From Hyphomicrobiales bacterium (GTDB lineage: Bacteria; Pseudomonadota; Alphaproteobacteria; Rhizobiales; Beijerinckiaceae): a stretch of 64,000 bases of DNA. The position numbers and the translations under genes were made by a program. Positions 47,055 through 54,575 of the stretch are shown in pieces. Under the pieces are notes generated by a model. That model did no database searches, was not told where the DNA came from, and was given only the letters and a program-made list of their open reading frames with translations. Within the stretch, counting starts at the first letter, position 1; each line of letters opens with the position of its first letter. Location: assembly GCA_930633495.1 (NCBI GenBank), contig CAKNFJ010000001.1, forward strand, positions 3,557,001 to 3,621,000, read 5' to 3'.

Positions 47055-48599
47055 TCAATATTCGAATAATTTGGATATATCTGAATAGGTATCATAAGTC
47101 GGTGCCTGAACGCTCTCTAAACCAAATGTATAATAATGTTTTCTAGCAGCGCGCCAACCTCTAATGAGGCTTGGCATTCTTTGATCTGGTTTTTTTTCTC
47201 CATCCCACGCATCAAGATTCAGCCAATTTCCGACAGAGAGGGATTTGTTGCTGGGCGTTGGGCATGATGACATGAATTTATTTTTTAGGATGTCATTCCT
47301 TTGTTTCATGGCCCGGCGGGTCACACTCAAGATCCAGCCATCAAGCTCGCGAAGTGCAGTAGGATCTTCGATGAGACAATAGAAGCCCATAAGTCCCTTC
47401 ATTTGGGGAAGCCTGCGGCCGCCGTTGATAAAGAGAGATAAGTCTTCCTCAGACAGTCCGCCGTATAAAGAGTTTCTGAGTTCGTATATAAATCCCAGCA
47501 AATCCCAATCGTAGGGGATCGGCACTTGAGCCGATCTGTGTTGAACATATCCATATCTCAGATAGTACAAAAGATATATATTACATAATCTGGAGATTCT
47601 TTGTTTGATTCTTCTTACGACTTTATCTGGAACTCCGAGCCCGTTCGAGCTAAATCTGTAGCCGAGATAGTCAAAATCGCGGTAGGTTCGGATTTCATGA
47701 TTATGTTCAGATATGATCGCGATTCCGGGGGATTTCTTTGAGTTTGTCACGAGGCCGCTCGTGCGGCAGTGATTAATGAAGCATTTTTCTATGATTTGTG
47801 CTGATTGGTAGTCATCAGAAAGTGCGACGACATCGTCAGCGAATCTTACAAACCGACCTGGCACAGCGGAGAGGGCTGTATCTAGATCGTGGTTTGCGAG
47901 ATTGGCGAGCAAGAGTGAAACGGAAGATCCTTGGGGTGTGCCCTTGTGCCGTCTGGAGAATTCTTTGGATGAATATTCTCGATAATCTTGATATTTATGG
48001 ATTAAGAATTGCTCAAAAATGTGTTTTTCGTGCGGAGTGAGGCTAATTTTCTTTTCGTCATTAAGTTTTTCTCTTATGTATGATGATGGTATGTTGTCGA
48101 AGTATTTTTCAAAATCGATCTGAACGGCAAATAATTTCCCGTTTGGCTCAAACTCGTTTAGGGCGATCACCGCATCAAATACATTTTTGTTTGGGTGATA
48201 CGCGTATGAGGAAGGGGATAGGCGCTTAAGGTTTCTTGTCCGAGCTCGCCGAAGAGTAATGTTAGCCAAGGCTGCATCTGGTATCGAAAACGCCATTACG
48301 CTTCGTTTTGAACCATCGGCTTTCGGTATAAGGTAGTTAACCGCGATGCTTGGTTCGTATTTATAAGATAAAACCTTGTGCCAGATTGTTTTAGCTAGCC
48401 AGTTAGCATTGCGTGCACAATACCGTGGATCAAAATGGCGAGAAGGGGGTGGCGCGCTTGGCTTAGGCGCGCCTGCTTTGAGGCCGGTTCTTTTCTCAAA
48501 TTGTCTTTGATATTTTTTTTCAGTAGAGGCGGCTCGTTCGGCCTTCATAAAAGCTTTTTGAGAAAGTCTTTTTATCTCGTTTTTTAGTGCATTCTGCAT
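47055..48599 (-). CDS. stand-alone reverse transcriptase (RNA-directed DNA polymerase), AT-rich, probably horizontally acquired
   Basis: A 514-aa RT. A basic, partly coiled N-terminus (residues 1-55) is followed by RT motifs in order: IPKADGSKRSV (about 91-101), SSYAYHPNKNVFDAV (130-144), VQIDFEKYFDNIPSSY with catalytic Asp162 (159-174), GTPQGSSVSLLLANLANHDLD (220-240), VRFADDVVAL with the catalytic pair Asp255-Asp256 (251-260), SGLVTNSKKS (281-290) and FDYLGYRFS (309-317). A helical thumb-like domain with RRLPQMKGLMGFY follows. The active site reads FADD, not YADD. There is no intron maturase, endonuclease or integrase domain, and no second RT nearby. Codons are strongly AT-ended, unlike every neighbour. 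A hairpin-rich segment precedes it on its own strand. It most resembles defence-type RTs, but the group is not assignable here. Confidence 0.93.
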   Translation of the reverse strand: MQNALKNEIKRLSQKAFMKAERAASTEKKYQRQFEKRTGLKAGAPKPSAPPPSRHFDPRYCARNANWLAKTIWHKVLSYKYEPSIAVNYLIPKADGSKRSVMAFSIPDAALANITLRRARTRNLKRLSPSSYAYHPNKNVFDAVIALNEFEPNGKLFAVQIDFEKYFDNIPSSYIREKLNDEKKISLTPHEKHIFEQFLIHKYQDYREYSSKEFSRRHKGTPQGSSVSLLLANLANHDLDTALSAVPGRFVRFADDVVALSDDYQSAQIIEKCFINHCRTSGLVTNSKKSPGIAIISEHNHEIRTYRDFDYLGYRFSSNGLGVPDKVVRRIKQRISRLCNIYLLYYLRYGYVQHRSAQVPIPYDWDLLGFIYELRNSLYGGLSEEDLSLFINGGRRLPQMKGLMGFYCLIEDPTALRELDGWILSVTRRAMKQRNDILKNKFMSSCPTPSNKSLSVGNWLNLDAWDGEKKPDQRMPSLIRGWRAARKHYYTFGLESVQAPTYDTYSDISKLFEY

Positions 48600-48800
48600 G
48601 ATAGGCTCGAGTTAAGTCGGCGGTGAGAGCAGGTAGTCAGGGAATCCAGTAGGTTATTTCCCCACTGTCACAATTACAGTTTCCGATAATTGCGCCATCA
48701 GCGTCATAGACGCTCGGTACTTTGCCCCCACCGCCTAGGCTACTACGCCATACCTCCTGGTAAAATGACTATCGTAGCCTGTCAACGAGACCTTCGAAGT
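48600..48800 (-). ncRNA. candidate structured non-coding RNA upstream of the reverse transcriptase
   Basis: About 200 bases on the RT strand, AT-rich like the RT gene, hold several perfect hairpins. AGGCTAC/GTAGCCT (48737-48743 with 48774-48780) encloses TACC/GGTA (48751-48762). AGCGTC-N3-GACGCT lies at 48700-48714. ACTGT-N7-ACAGT lies at 48664-48680. Defence RTs such as DRT2 and DRT9 and retrons carry an RNA of this size and position as template. The boundaries are estimates. Confidence 0.45.
48637..48768 (-). pseudogene. protein-like open frame without a start codon
   Basis: On the RT strand 43 sense codons run from just after a TAG (48769-48771) to a TGA (48637-48639). They read like protein (a Gly-rich stretch, then VPSVYDADGAIIGNCNCDSG and EITYWIP), but no ATG, GTG or TTG opens the frame. 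It may be a gene remnant, or chance within a structured RNA. Confidence 0.25.
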
Positions 48801-48896
48801 AAATGGGTTGCTGCGTATTTTCGGGCGAATTGGCGCTGTTCGGTTGTCATCGGAAGCGGATGTTGAACGCGCTCGCGCTGCCGATCAACGCCGGTC

Positions 48897-48940
48897 CCTC
48901 ACCCCTGCCCCTCTCCCATCTGGGAGAGGGGTTCCCCGCG
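48897..48940. repeat. family A element, right arm only
   Basis: CCTCACCCCTGCCCCTCTCC, hairpin, GGGAGAGGGGTTCCCCGCG. It matches the right arm of the full copies, but no left arm is found nearby, so this copy is truncated or solitary. Confidence 0.85.
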
Positions 48941-49507
48941 CTCAACCGTTGCCGTCGCGATAACTTATCCCCGCCCTCTCCTCCGCGCCTATCCTCACCC
49001 CACCTCGTCCCCGAGGGGCAGCCATCCGGAGGTATGCCGTTGGCGGGGCGGGGGCGGCGCCTGCGGGTGGGGTTACGACCCACTCCCGGGAGGCTTCGGG
49101 GTACCGCCCTGGGGGTACTACGGCCCCTGTGCGAGGAGCTCGCTGGAAGGGATGGCGGCACCGCATCTGCGGGGCCAGGACGCGACAAGGCCGGCAGCGG
49201 ACCGAAAAGCGGCTTAAGCCCGTTTCGGGATCATCCGCTGCACGAGACAAAGGAGATCGCGCAAGCGTCTCTGCCGAACTGGCGTCGAGGTCCGCAGGTC
49301 AGCGCAACGCCCTGCCGTATAAGCGCGGCCCGGAGACTGAAATCGCCGGCAAGCGGAGCGCCACGGGGCGTGCGGATGGTGGCTCAATCCATCCGCGCCG
49401 CATCCTGGCTCAATGGAAGCGGCCCTAGACCCACGCGCCTCGCGGCGCTCCGCTGCCCCTCATTCAAGCCCGCCGCGCCTCGGCGCGGTGGCGCCTTGGC
49501 GTGAGTT

Positions 49508-49632
49508 CCTTCTCCCCCGAGGGGAGAAGGTGTCTGCGGAGCAGACTGATAAGGGAAGGGCGCGCGCCGGTGCAAGACGACCCTCATCCGTCAGCGCTTC
49601 GCGCTGCCACCTTCTCCCCCGAGGGGAGAAGG
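49508..49632. repeat. family E four-hairpin element
   Basis: Two identical end hairpins CCTTCTCCCC-CGA-GGGGAGAAGG (49508-49530 and 49610-49632) flank GTCTGC-GGA-GCAGAC (49532-49546) and CAGCGC-TTC-GCGCTG (49592-49606). It is the only copy seen in the window. Confidence 0.85.
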
Positions 49633-49944
49633 AGAGGACCGCGCGGCGACAGCCGCTCAATCCCCCTGCATCGTCATTTCGGCGTCGATCGCCTTCATCC
49701 TCCGGCTGGCGGCGCGGACGGTCCTGATCCGCTTTCGCAGGTTCGGCGATCGATCAGGCGGCTCGCCATGGCGGGTTGGCGCCAATTCCCGGGGCTTGGC
49801 GCGTCCGGATAATTTTGCTTCGATCGGTCCCCGCGAGCCTGACGGAAGGAGAGACAAGCGGGGCTGCCCGCTGGGGCGGCCGAACGAGACGACGCAGAAC
49901 CAACCATAAAAATCACTGCGACTTCATGTTTGGAGAAAAAGAAA

Positions 49945-51045
49945 ATGAAAAAACGCTCGCTCCTATTTGCTCTGCTGACGGGAATCCTGGCCATGCAGGG
50001 GACGGACCTTCTCACCGTCGAAGCCAAGGCACAGTCGAACCCGGCCGCCGGAGATGCATCCAAGCCGCTTCGCAAGCTGAAGTTCCTGCTGAACTCCGGC
50101 TATACCGGCGCCAATGCCTGGTTCCTGCTGGCGGATGATCGCGGGTATTTCCGCGAGGAAGGCATCGAGATCGAGTATGTCGACGGGCGCGGCGCCTTCA
50201 CGGCGGCACCGCGCATGGCGGCGGAGGGCTACGATGTCGGCTATGGCGACATGCAGGCTTTGATCGAGGCGTCCGCGGCCGATCCCAAGACGGCGCCGAT
50301 CGGCGTCTACATGCTGATGGACAGGTCGCCTTCCGTGGTCGCGGTGCCGGCCAATTCCAAGGTCAAGACGCCCAAGGACCTCGAGAAGCTGACCATTACC
50401 GGCCACACGACCGACGTGGCACTGAATACCTTCGAGCAATATGCGAAAAGGGCGGGGATCGACGGATCGTCGGTCAAGATCGTCAAGAACGACGGCGACT
50501 GGAAGACGCTGCTCGGCGTCATCGCCGAAGGCAAGGCGGATGCGCTGTTCGGCTACTACTCGACGATTTCGGTCGGCGTCCGCGCCTCCGGCAAGCAGGT
50601 GAGCTCCGAGATCCGCTTCCTCAAATATCCGGATACGGCGCCGGAGCTGCTCGGCAACGCAGTGATGATCTCACCGGCCATCGCCAAGGAGCCCGAGCTC
50701 GCCAGGCGCTTCGTCAACGCGATCAACCGCGGCGTCATGGCAGCGGTCTGCCAGCCGGACGAGGCCATCGCTTCCGTGCTGAAGCGCAACCCGAAGAGCG
50801 ATCCGGCCAATGAGCGCGGCCGGCTCGTCGACACCGTCATGGAGGACATGGGCGGCAAAGCGACGCTCGCGAGCGGCGTCGGCGACATCGACAAGGCCCG
50901 CCTGGAGACGGTGGTGAAGCTCACCGCCGAATTGCGAAAGCTGCCGCGGCAGCCGACGGCCGACGAGGTCTTCACGGCGAAGTTTCTGCCGGATCTGGGC
51001 CAGCGCAAGGTCGCGATCAACACGGCGCCCTGCAAGACGTTGTGA
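49945..51045 (+). CDS. ABC transporter substrate-binding protein, NMT1/SsuA-like
   Basis: A 366-aa periplasmic binding protein with a signal peptide (MKKRSLLFALLTGILAMQG onward, cleavage near AKAQ). LKFLLNSGYTGANAWFLLADDRGYFREEGIEIEYVDG is typical of the NMT1/THI5-like family that binds aromatic precursors, taurine, nitrate or aliphatic sulfonates. No permease or ATPase gene adjoins, so it is an orphan subunit here. The ATG at 49945 follows TTGGAG. An in-frame TTG at 49930 is less likely. A perfect terminator follows the stop codon, so it is a single-gene transcript. Confidence 0.88.
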   Translation: MKKRSLLFALLTGILAMQGTDLLTVEAKAQSNPAAGDASKPLRKLKFLLNSGYTGANAWFLLADDRGYFREEGIEIEYVDGRGAFTAAPRMAAEGYDVGYGDMQALIEASAADPKTAPIGVYMLMDRSPSVVAVPANSKVKTPKDLEKLTITGHTTDVALNTFEQYAKRAGIDGSSVKIVKNDGDWKTLLGVIAEGKADALFGYYSTISVGVRASGKQVSSEIRFLKYPDTAPELLGNAVMISPAIAKEPELARRFVNAINRGVMAAVCQPDEAIASVLKRNPKSDPANERGRLVDTVMEDMGGKATLASGVGDIDKARLETVVKLTAELRKLPRQPTADEVFTAKFLPDLGQRKVAINTAPCKTL

Positions 51046-51083
51046 GCGCTGAGGATCGCCGGCGCGCTGGCGACGACGCGATG

Positions 51084-51114
51084 CGAGGCGGCCGTTTCGG
51101 CCGCCTCGTTTTTT
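51084..51114 (+). terminator. rho-independent terminator
   Basis: CGAGGCGGCC, loop GTTTC, GGCCGCCTCG, then six T. It begins 38 bases after the substrate-binding protein stop codon. Confidence 0.95.
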
Positions 51115-51180
51115 GGTGGCTGGCGAGGTGGGAGAAGAGTTCCGCGCCTTTTCGCCTGCGGTTGGGGTAAGCTCGCCGCT

Positions 51181-51282
51181 AGAGCAGTTCCGCAATTCTC
51201 CGAATCGCGGAACTGCTCCAGTCCCTTGTTTTGTCGCATTTTCTTCACGCGAACCGGTATCCACTTCGCTCGAAAATGCTCT
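51181..51282. repeat. Rhizobiales-type mosaic intergenic element
   Basis: It opens with a 12-bp perfect inverted repeat GAGCAGTTCCGC-N13-GCGGAACTGCTC (51182-51218) and continues with CGCGAACCGGTATCCACTTC to CGAAAATGCTCT. AGAGCA and TGCTCT mark its two ends. I recall closely similar elements between genes in many Rhizobiales genomes. Confidence 0.8.
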
Positions 51283-51308
51283 AAGACGCGATTCACGGAA
51301 AGCCCGCC

Positions 51309-51569
51309 ATGGCCAAGAAGACTCCCGAACAGCTCGCCCGCGAATTCGAGGGCCGCAAGGCCAAGGGGCTGGCCAAGGGCGGGGCTGCGTTCTGGCCCAA
51401 CATCCTCGCCAATGCCGTGCTGAAGCTGACCCAGCAGCGGGAGGCGATCACGCCGGAGAAGCTGGTCGCGCTGATCGAGCGCGAGGGCGAGACGCTCGAT
51501 GTTTCGGTGAAGGCCGGCGCGGCCGAGGCGATCGCGCGGCTGAAGCAGGCCGTGGCCAAGGGGGCGTGA
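51309..51569 (+). CDS. conserved small protein of unknown function
   Basis: An 86-aa basic protein, not recognised. It begins MAKKTPEQLAREFEGRKAKGLAKGG, a Lys/Arg-rich helix, followed by a likely globular part (FWPNILANAVLKLTQQREAITPEKLVALIEREGETLDVSVKAGAAEAIARLKQ). No signal peptide, membrane segment or cysteine is visible. The codon pattern is normal for this genome. A mosaic repeat occupies its upstream region, so its promoter may lie within the repeat. It converges with the FucU-like gene. Confidence 0.7.
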   Translation: MAKKTPEQLAREFEGRKAKGLAKGGAAFWPNILANAVLKLTQQREAITPEKLVALIEREGETLDVSVKAGAAEAIARLKQAVAKGA

Positions 51570-51578
51570 GGCGCCGCT

Positions 51579-52034
51579 TCAGCCCGGCTCGCCGGCGATG
51601 ACGCCCTTGCGCAGCAGGAAGCAGCCATAAGGCCGGGGATCGCCGACCTGCACGACCGCGAAGGCGCGCCGCGCCGCCTCATAGAAGGCGAAGCGCTCGA
51701 TGCCCGCGAGCGGTGCGGAGCGGCCGAGCGCGGCATCGATTTCGGCCTGCACGGCGCGCTGGACATCGGGGATCGCGGCGGCATCGCCGACGACTTCCAT
51801 GCGCCGGAGCGGCTCAGGCTCGAAATCGTCGATCGGCAGTACCGAGAGGATGGCGCGGGCGGCGCGCTGTATCGTCAGGCCGGGCAGGCGGATCAGCCGG
51901 CCGCTGGTGGTGGCGCTGGCGATGGTCTGCGCCGGGTGGTTGGCGTCGACCAGCGCGAGGTCGTCGCCATGGCCCATGGCGGCGAGCACCCAGAGCAGGT
52001 CGGCGGATAGGACGGGGTCGAGATTCTTCAGCAT
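51579..52034 (-). CDS. RbsD/FucU-family sugar mutarotase
   Basis: A 151-aa cytoplasmic enzyme that interconverts sugar anomers. The FucU/RbsD block with catalytic His is visible: AAMGHGDDLALVDANHPAQTI. C-terminal AVVQVGDPRPYGCFLLRKG also fits. FucU acts on L-fucose and RbsD on D-ribose. The neighbours favour an L-fucose-like sugar. The stop of the upstream lactonase-like gene overlaps this start by seven bases, so the two are translated together. The ATG at 52034 is unambiguous. Confidence 0.9.
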   Translation of the reverse strand: MLKNLDPVLSADLLWVLAAMGHGDDLALVDANHPAQTIASATTSGRLIRLPGLTIQRAARAILSVLPIDDFEPEPLRRMEVVGDAAAIPDVQRAVQAEIDAALGRSAPLAGIERFAFYEAARRAFAVVQVGDPRPYGCFLLRKGVIAGEPG

Positions 52035-52885
52035 GGGCGGCGGCCCCTCTCGGCGAGGTAGATGCGGGCGGCGTTGCCGCCGAAGATTGCGGCGCGCTCA
52101 GCTTCGGAGAGCGCGGCTGTGAGGCGCTCGGCGGCGGCATGCCACTGGTCGTAGGAGGCAGCCAGCGTCGCGACCGGCCAGTCGCTGCCCCAGAGCAGGC
52201 GCTCCGGCCCGAAGCAGGCGAGGAGTTGCGCGACGGCCGGCTCCAGCATCGCGTCGGTCCAGCCCGGCCCGGCTTCGGTGACGAGACCGGAGAGCTTGCA
52301 GACCGTGTTCGGCCGGGCGGCGAGCGCGGCGATGCCGTAGCGCCAGGCGGCGAGGTCAGTGCCGGTGAGATCGGGCTTGGCGCCGTGGTCGATGACGATG
52401 GGGAGGTCCGTTTCGCGGTCGAGCAGCGTGAGCAGCGCCGGGATCTGCGGCGGCTTTACCAGCGCGTCGAAGACGAGGCCGTGCGCCTTCAGCGCGGCGA
52501 AGACGGGGGCGAGGTCGGGTCTTGCGAGCCAGTTCGGATCGGGGATGTCCTGCACCATGGGGCGCAGGCCGACGAGTAACGGGTCGGCGGCGAGCGCGGC
52601 GATGCGGGCGGGCGCATCGGGGGCTTCGAAATCCGTCCAGCCGACGACGCCGGCAATGAAGGGCGTGACGGCGGCGAGTTCGAGCAGGAAGCGCGTCTCG
52701 GCTTCGGTCGGCGCGGCCTGGACGAGGATGGTGGACGTGATGCCGTGTTCGGCGAGGAGCGGGGCGATGTCGGCGGGCTCGAAGTCGCGATGGATGGGCT
52801 TGAGCGCCGGCGTCAGCCAGCCGTAATCTGCGCGGGCGAGCCGCCAGAAATGCTGGTGCGAATCGATGCGTGGCGGGCTCTTCAC
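52028..52885 (-). CDS. amidohydrolase-superfamily sugar lactonase (L-fuconolactonase-like)
   Basis: A 285-aa TIM-barrel hydrolase of the COG3618/amidohydrolase-2 group. RIDSHQHFW near the N-terminus holds the HxH metal motif. VIDHGAKPD and LLWGSDWPV supply the later His and Asp ligands. Family members open the lactone ring of L-fucono-1,5-lactone or similar sugar lactones. It begins with GTG and overlaps the FucU-like gene. Paired with the mutarotase, it suggests oxidation of an aldose to an aldonolactone then ring opening. The dehydrogenase and dehydratase of that route are not in the window. Confidence 0.85.
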   Translation of the reverse strand: MKSPPRIDSHQHFWRLARADYGWLTPALKPIHRDFEPADIAPLLAEHGITSTILVQAAPTEAETRFLLELAAVTPFIAGVVGWTDFEAPDAPARIAALAADPLLVGLRPMVQDIPDPNWLARPDLAPVFAALKAHGLVFDALVKPPQIPALLTLLDRETDLPIVIDHGAKPDLTGTDLAAWRYGIAALAARPNTVCKLSGLVTEAGPGWTDAMLEPAVAQLLACFGPERLLWGSDWPVATLAASYDQWHAAAERLTAALSEAERAAIFGGNAARIYLAERGRRPC

Positions 52886-52946
52886 GGGCGACTCTCGCGG
52901 GCGGGCTCGGCGTCAGACCAGGCTGGCGGACGCTACTATGTGCACG

Positions 52947-52960
52947 CCAACATGTTAGCT
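52947..52960. promoter_or_regulatory. candidate operator shared by the sugar cluster (site 1)
   Basis: GCCAACATGTTAGC lies between the divergent lactonase-like and sugar-binding-protein genes and contains the palindrome AACATGTT. A nearly identical motif precedes the aldolase gene (56366-56378). It may bind the cluster's GntR regulator. Confidence 0.5.
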
Positions 52961-53097
52961 TGCAACCGGCCCGAAAGCGGATTAGCGTCCAGCCCGATCG
53001 CGGGTGGCGGAGGCGCCGCTTCAGGCCCATTCCGCGCGAAGGCCAGCCCGTAAAGGGCGGCACCATAGGCTGATCAAGAGTCCTGGGGAGGACGCCG

Positions 53098-54435
53098 ATG
53101 ACCGATCATCTTCTCAAGCCGACCCGCCGTGTTCTGCTAGCCGGCGGCGCCGCGGCGATTGCCTCGCCGCTCGTGCTGCGCAAGGCGCAGGCGCAAGCCC
53201 CCTTCGACTGGAAGAAATTCTCCGGCCAGTCGATCGACGTGCTGCTGGTGAAGAATCCGCGTTCCGATCTGATGCAGGCGGCGGAGAAGGAGTTCACCGA
53301 GCTCACAGGCATCAAGGTCTCGGCCGAGCAGGTGCCGGAGCAGCAGCAGCGCCAGAAGGCGGTGATCGAATTCGCCTCGGGCAAGCCGAGCTTCGACGTC
53401 AGCGGCATCTCGCTGCATGTGCAGAAGCGCATGGCGGCCAAGGGCAAGTGGTTCGAGAATCTCGAGCCCTTCATCAAGAACCCGTCGCTGACGTCGCCGG
53501 ATTTCGACTTCGCCGATTTCGGCGCTGGCCCGGTCGCCTATGCGCGGCAGGCCGACGGGTCGCTCGATACGATTCCGTTCTTCGTCGACTACTGGATGGT
53601 CTACTACAACAAGGAGCTCTTCGACGCGAAGGGCGTGGCCTATCCCAAGACGATGGACGAGATGTTCACCGTCGCGCAGAAGCTGCACGATCCGGCGAAG
53701 GGCGTCGCCGGCTTCGTCTCGCGCGGCCTGAAGAACGCGAACGTTCCGGTCTGGACCTCGCTGATGCTCGGACAGGGCATGGAGACGACCTCGCCGGACG
53801 GCAAGCTGCAGACCGATACGCCGGAGGCGATCTGGGCGGCCGATCTCTACCGCAAGCTCAACAAGGAGACCGGGCCGGTCGGTCAGGTCGGCTTCAACTG
53901 GAACGAATGCCAGACCACCTTCATGCAGGGCCGCGCCGCGATGTGGCTCGACGGCATCGGCTTCGCCACGCCGCTGGAGGACCCGACCAAGTCGCGCATC
54001 GTCGGCAAGGTCGGCTATGGCGTGACGCCGCCGGGACCGAAAGCGCATCACGCCGGCATGTTCGCCGACGGCATGGGCATCTCGCGCGGCTCCTCGAAGA
54101 AGGAGGCGGCCTGGCTCTATCTCCAGTTCATGACCAACAAGAAGAACCAGATCGCCATGCTCAAGGCCGGCGCCGGCGCGCCCGGCCGCTCCTCGGCCTA
54201 TCTCGATACCGAAACGATCGCGCAGTCGAAGTTCGGCAAGCAGTATTTCGACTGCCTGCTGGCCTCGGCCAAGATCGCGCGGGCCGGCTTGCCGCAGATC
54301 GTGCCGGTGACCGAGTTCCGCGACGTCTTCGGCGTGGCGCTGACCAATGCGATCGGCGGCGCGGATGTCGCGGCCGAGCTGAAGAAGGCGACCGAGACCT
54401 TCGCGCCGGTGCTCGCCAAGAGCGAGCAGGGCTGA
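53098..54435 (+). CDS. ABC sugar transporter, extracellular substrate-binding protein
   Basis: A 445-aa family 1 solute-binding protein. The N-terminus has a Tat-like signal (TRRVLLAGGAAAIASPLVL, cleavage near AQA). FFVDYWMVYYNKELFDAKGVAYPKTMDEM and GRAAMWLDGIGFATPL are typical of binding proteins for mono- and oligosaccharides. It delivers sugar to the two permeases encoded immediately downstream. The ATG at 53098 has GGAGGAC upstream. No ATP-binding subunit is encoded nearby, so a shared MsmK/UgpC-type ATPase elsewhere is likely. It is the first gene of the plus-strand arm of the sugar cluster. Confidence 0.92.
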   Translation: MTDHLLKPTRRVLLAGGAAAIASPLVLRKAQAQAPFDWKKFSGQSIDVLLVKNPRSDLMQAAEKEFTELTGIKVSAEQVPEQQQRQKAVIEFASGKPSFDVSGISLHVQKRMAAKGKWFENLEPFIKNPSLTSPDFDFADFGAGPVAYARQADGSLDTIPFFVDYWMVYYNKELFDAKGVAYPKTMDEMFTVAQKLHDPAKGVAGFVSRGLKNANVPVWTSLMLGQGMETTSPDGKLQTDTPEAIWAADLYRKLNKETGPVGQVGFNWNECQTTFMQGRAAMWLDGIGFATPLEDPTKSRIVGKVGYGVTPPGPKAHHAGMFADGMGISRGSSKKEAAWLYLQFMTNKKNQIAMLKAGAGAPGRSSAYLDTETIAQSKFGKQYFDCLLASAKIARAGLPQIVPVTEFRDVFGVALTNAIGGADVAAELKKATETFAPVLAKSEQG

Positions 54436-54458
54436 GGCAGCACGGCGCGGTGGGAGGC

Positions 54459-54550
54459 GTCATGGTCGGGCTTGTCCCGACCATCCACGTCTTTCGAGGC
54501 GCGGCGCGTGTTTCAAGACGTGGATGCTCGCCACAAGGGCGAGCATGACG
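54459..54550. repeat. family C-like palindromic element (variant, copy 5)
   Basis: CATGGTCGGGCTTGTCCCGACCATCCACGTCTT and, further on, AAGACGTGGATGCTCGCC...GGCGAGCATGACG. It is a diverged form of the family C plan, located inside the transporter operon. Confidence 0.7.
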
Positions 54551-54575
54551 ATTGGTTCCCAGTGAAGCAGAACGC

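Larger units (their letters stand above)
48801..49944. other. gene-poor region between the RT module and an ABC-transporter gene
   Basis: About 1.1 kb with no convincing gene. It holds half of a family A element (48897-48940), a Gly/Arg-coding GC-rich stretch with several overlapping frames but no domain (48950-49450), and a four-hairpin element (49508-49632). The last 200 bases must contain the promoter of the following substrate-binding protein gene. Confidence 0.6.

Noticed and set aside
47055..48599. Group II intron
   Set aside because: The RT lacks maturase and endonuclease parts, and no GUGYG-type 5' end or domain V/VI hairpin was found around it.
47055..48840. Diversity-generating retroelement
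   Set aside because: No template/variable repeat pair, Avd-like gene or C-type-lectin target gene is visible within several kilobases.
48950..49450. Overlapping Arg/Gly/Pro-rich frames as genes
   Set aside because: No domain, ribosome-binding site or signal, and the frames overlap on both strands as expected from GC-rich non-coding DNA.
49945..51045. Part of the downstream sugar ABC operon
   Set aside because: It is followed by a perfect terminator, a repeat and oppositely oriented genes, and belongs to a different binding-protein family.
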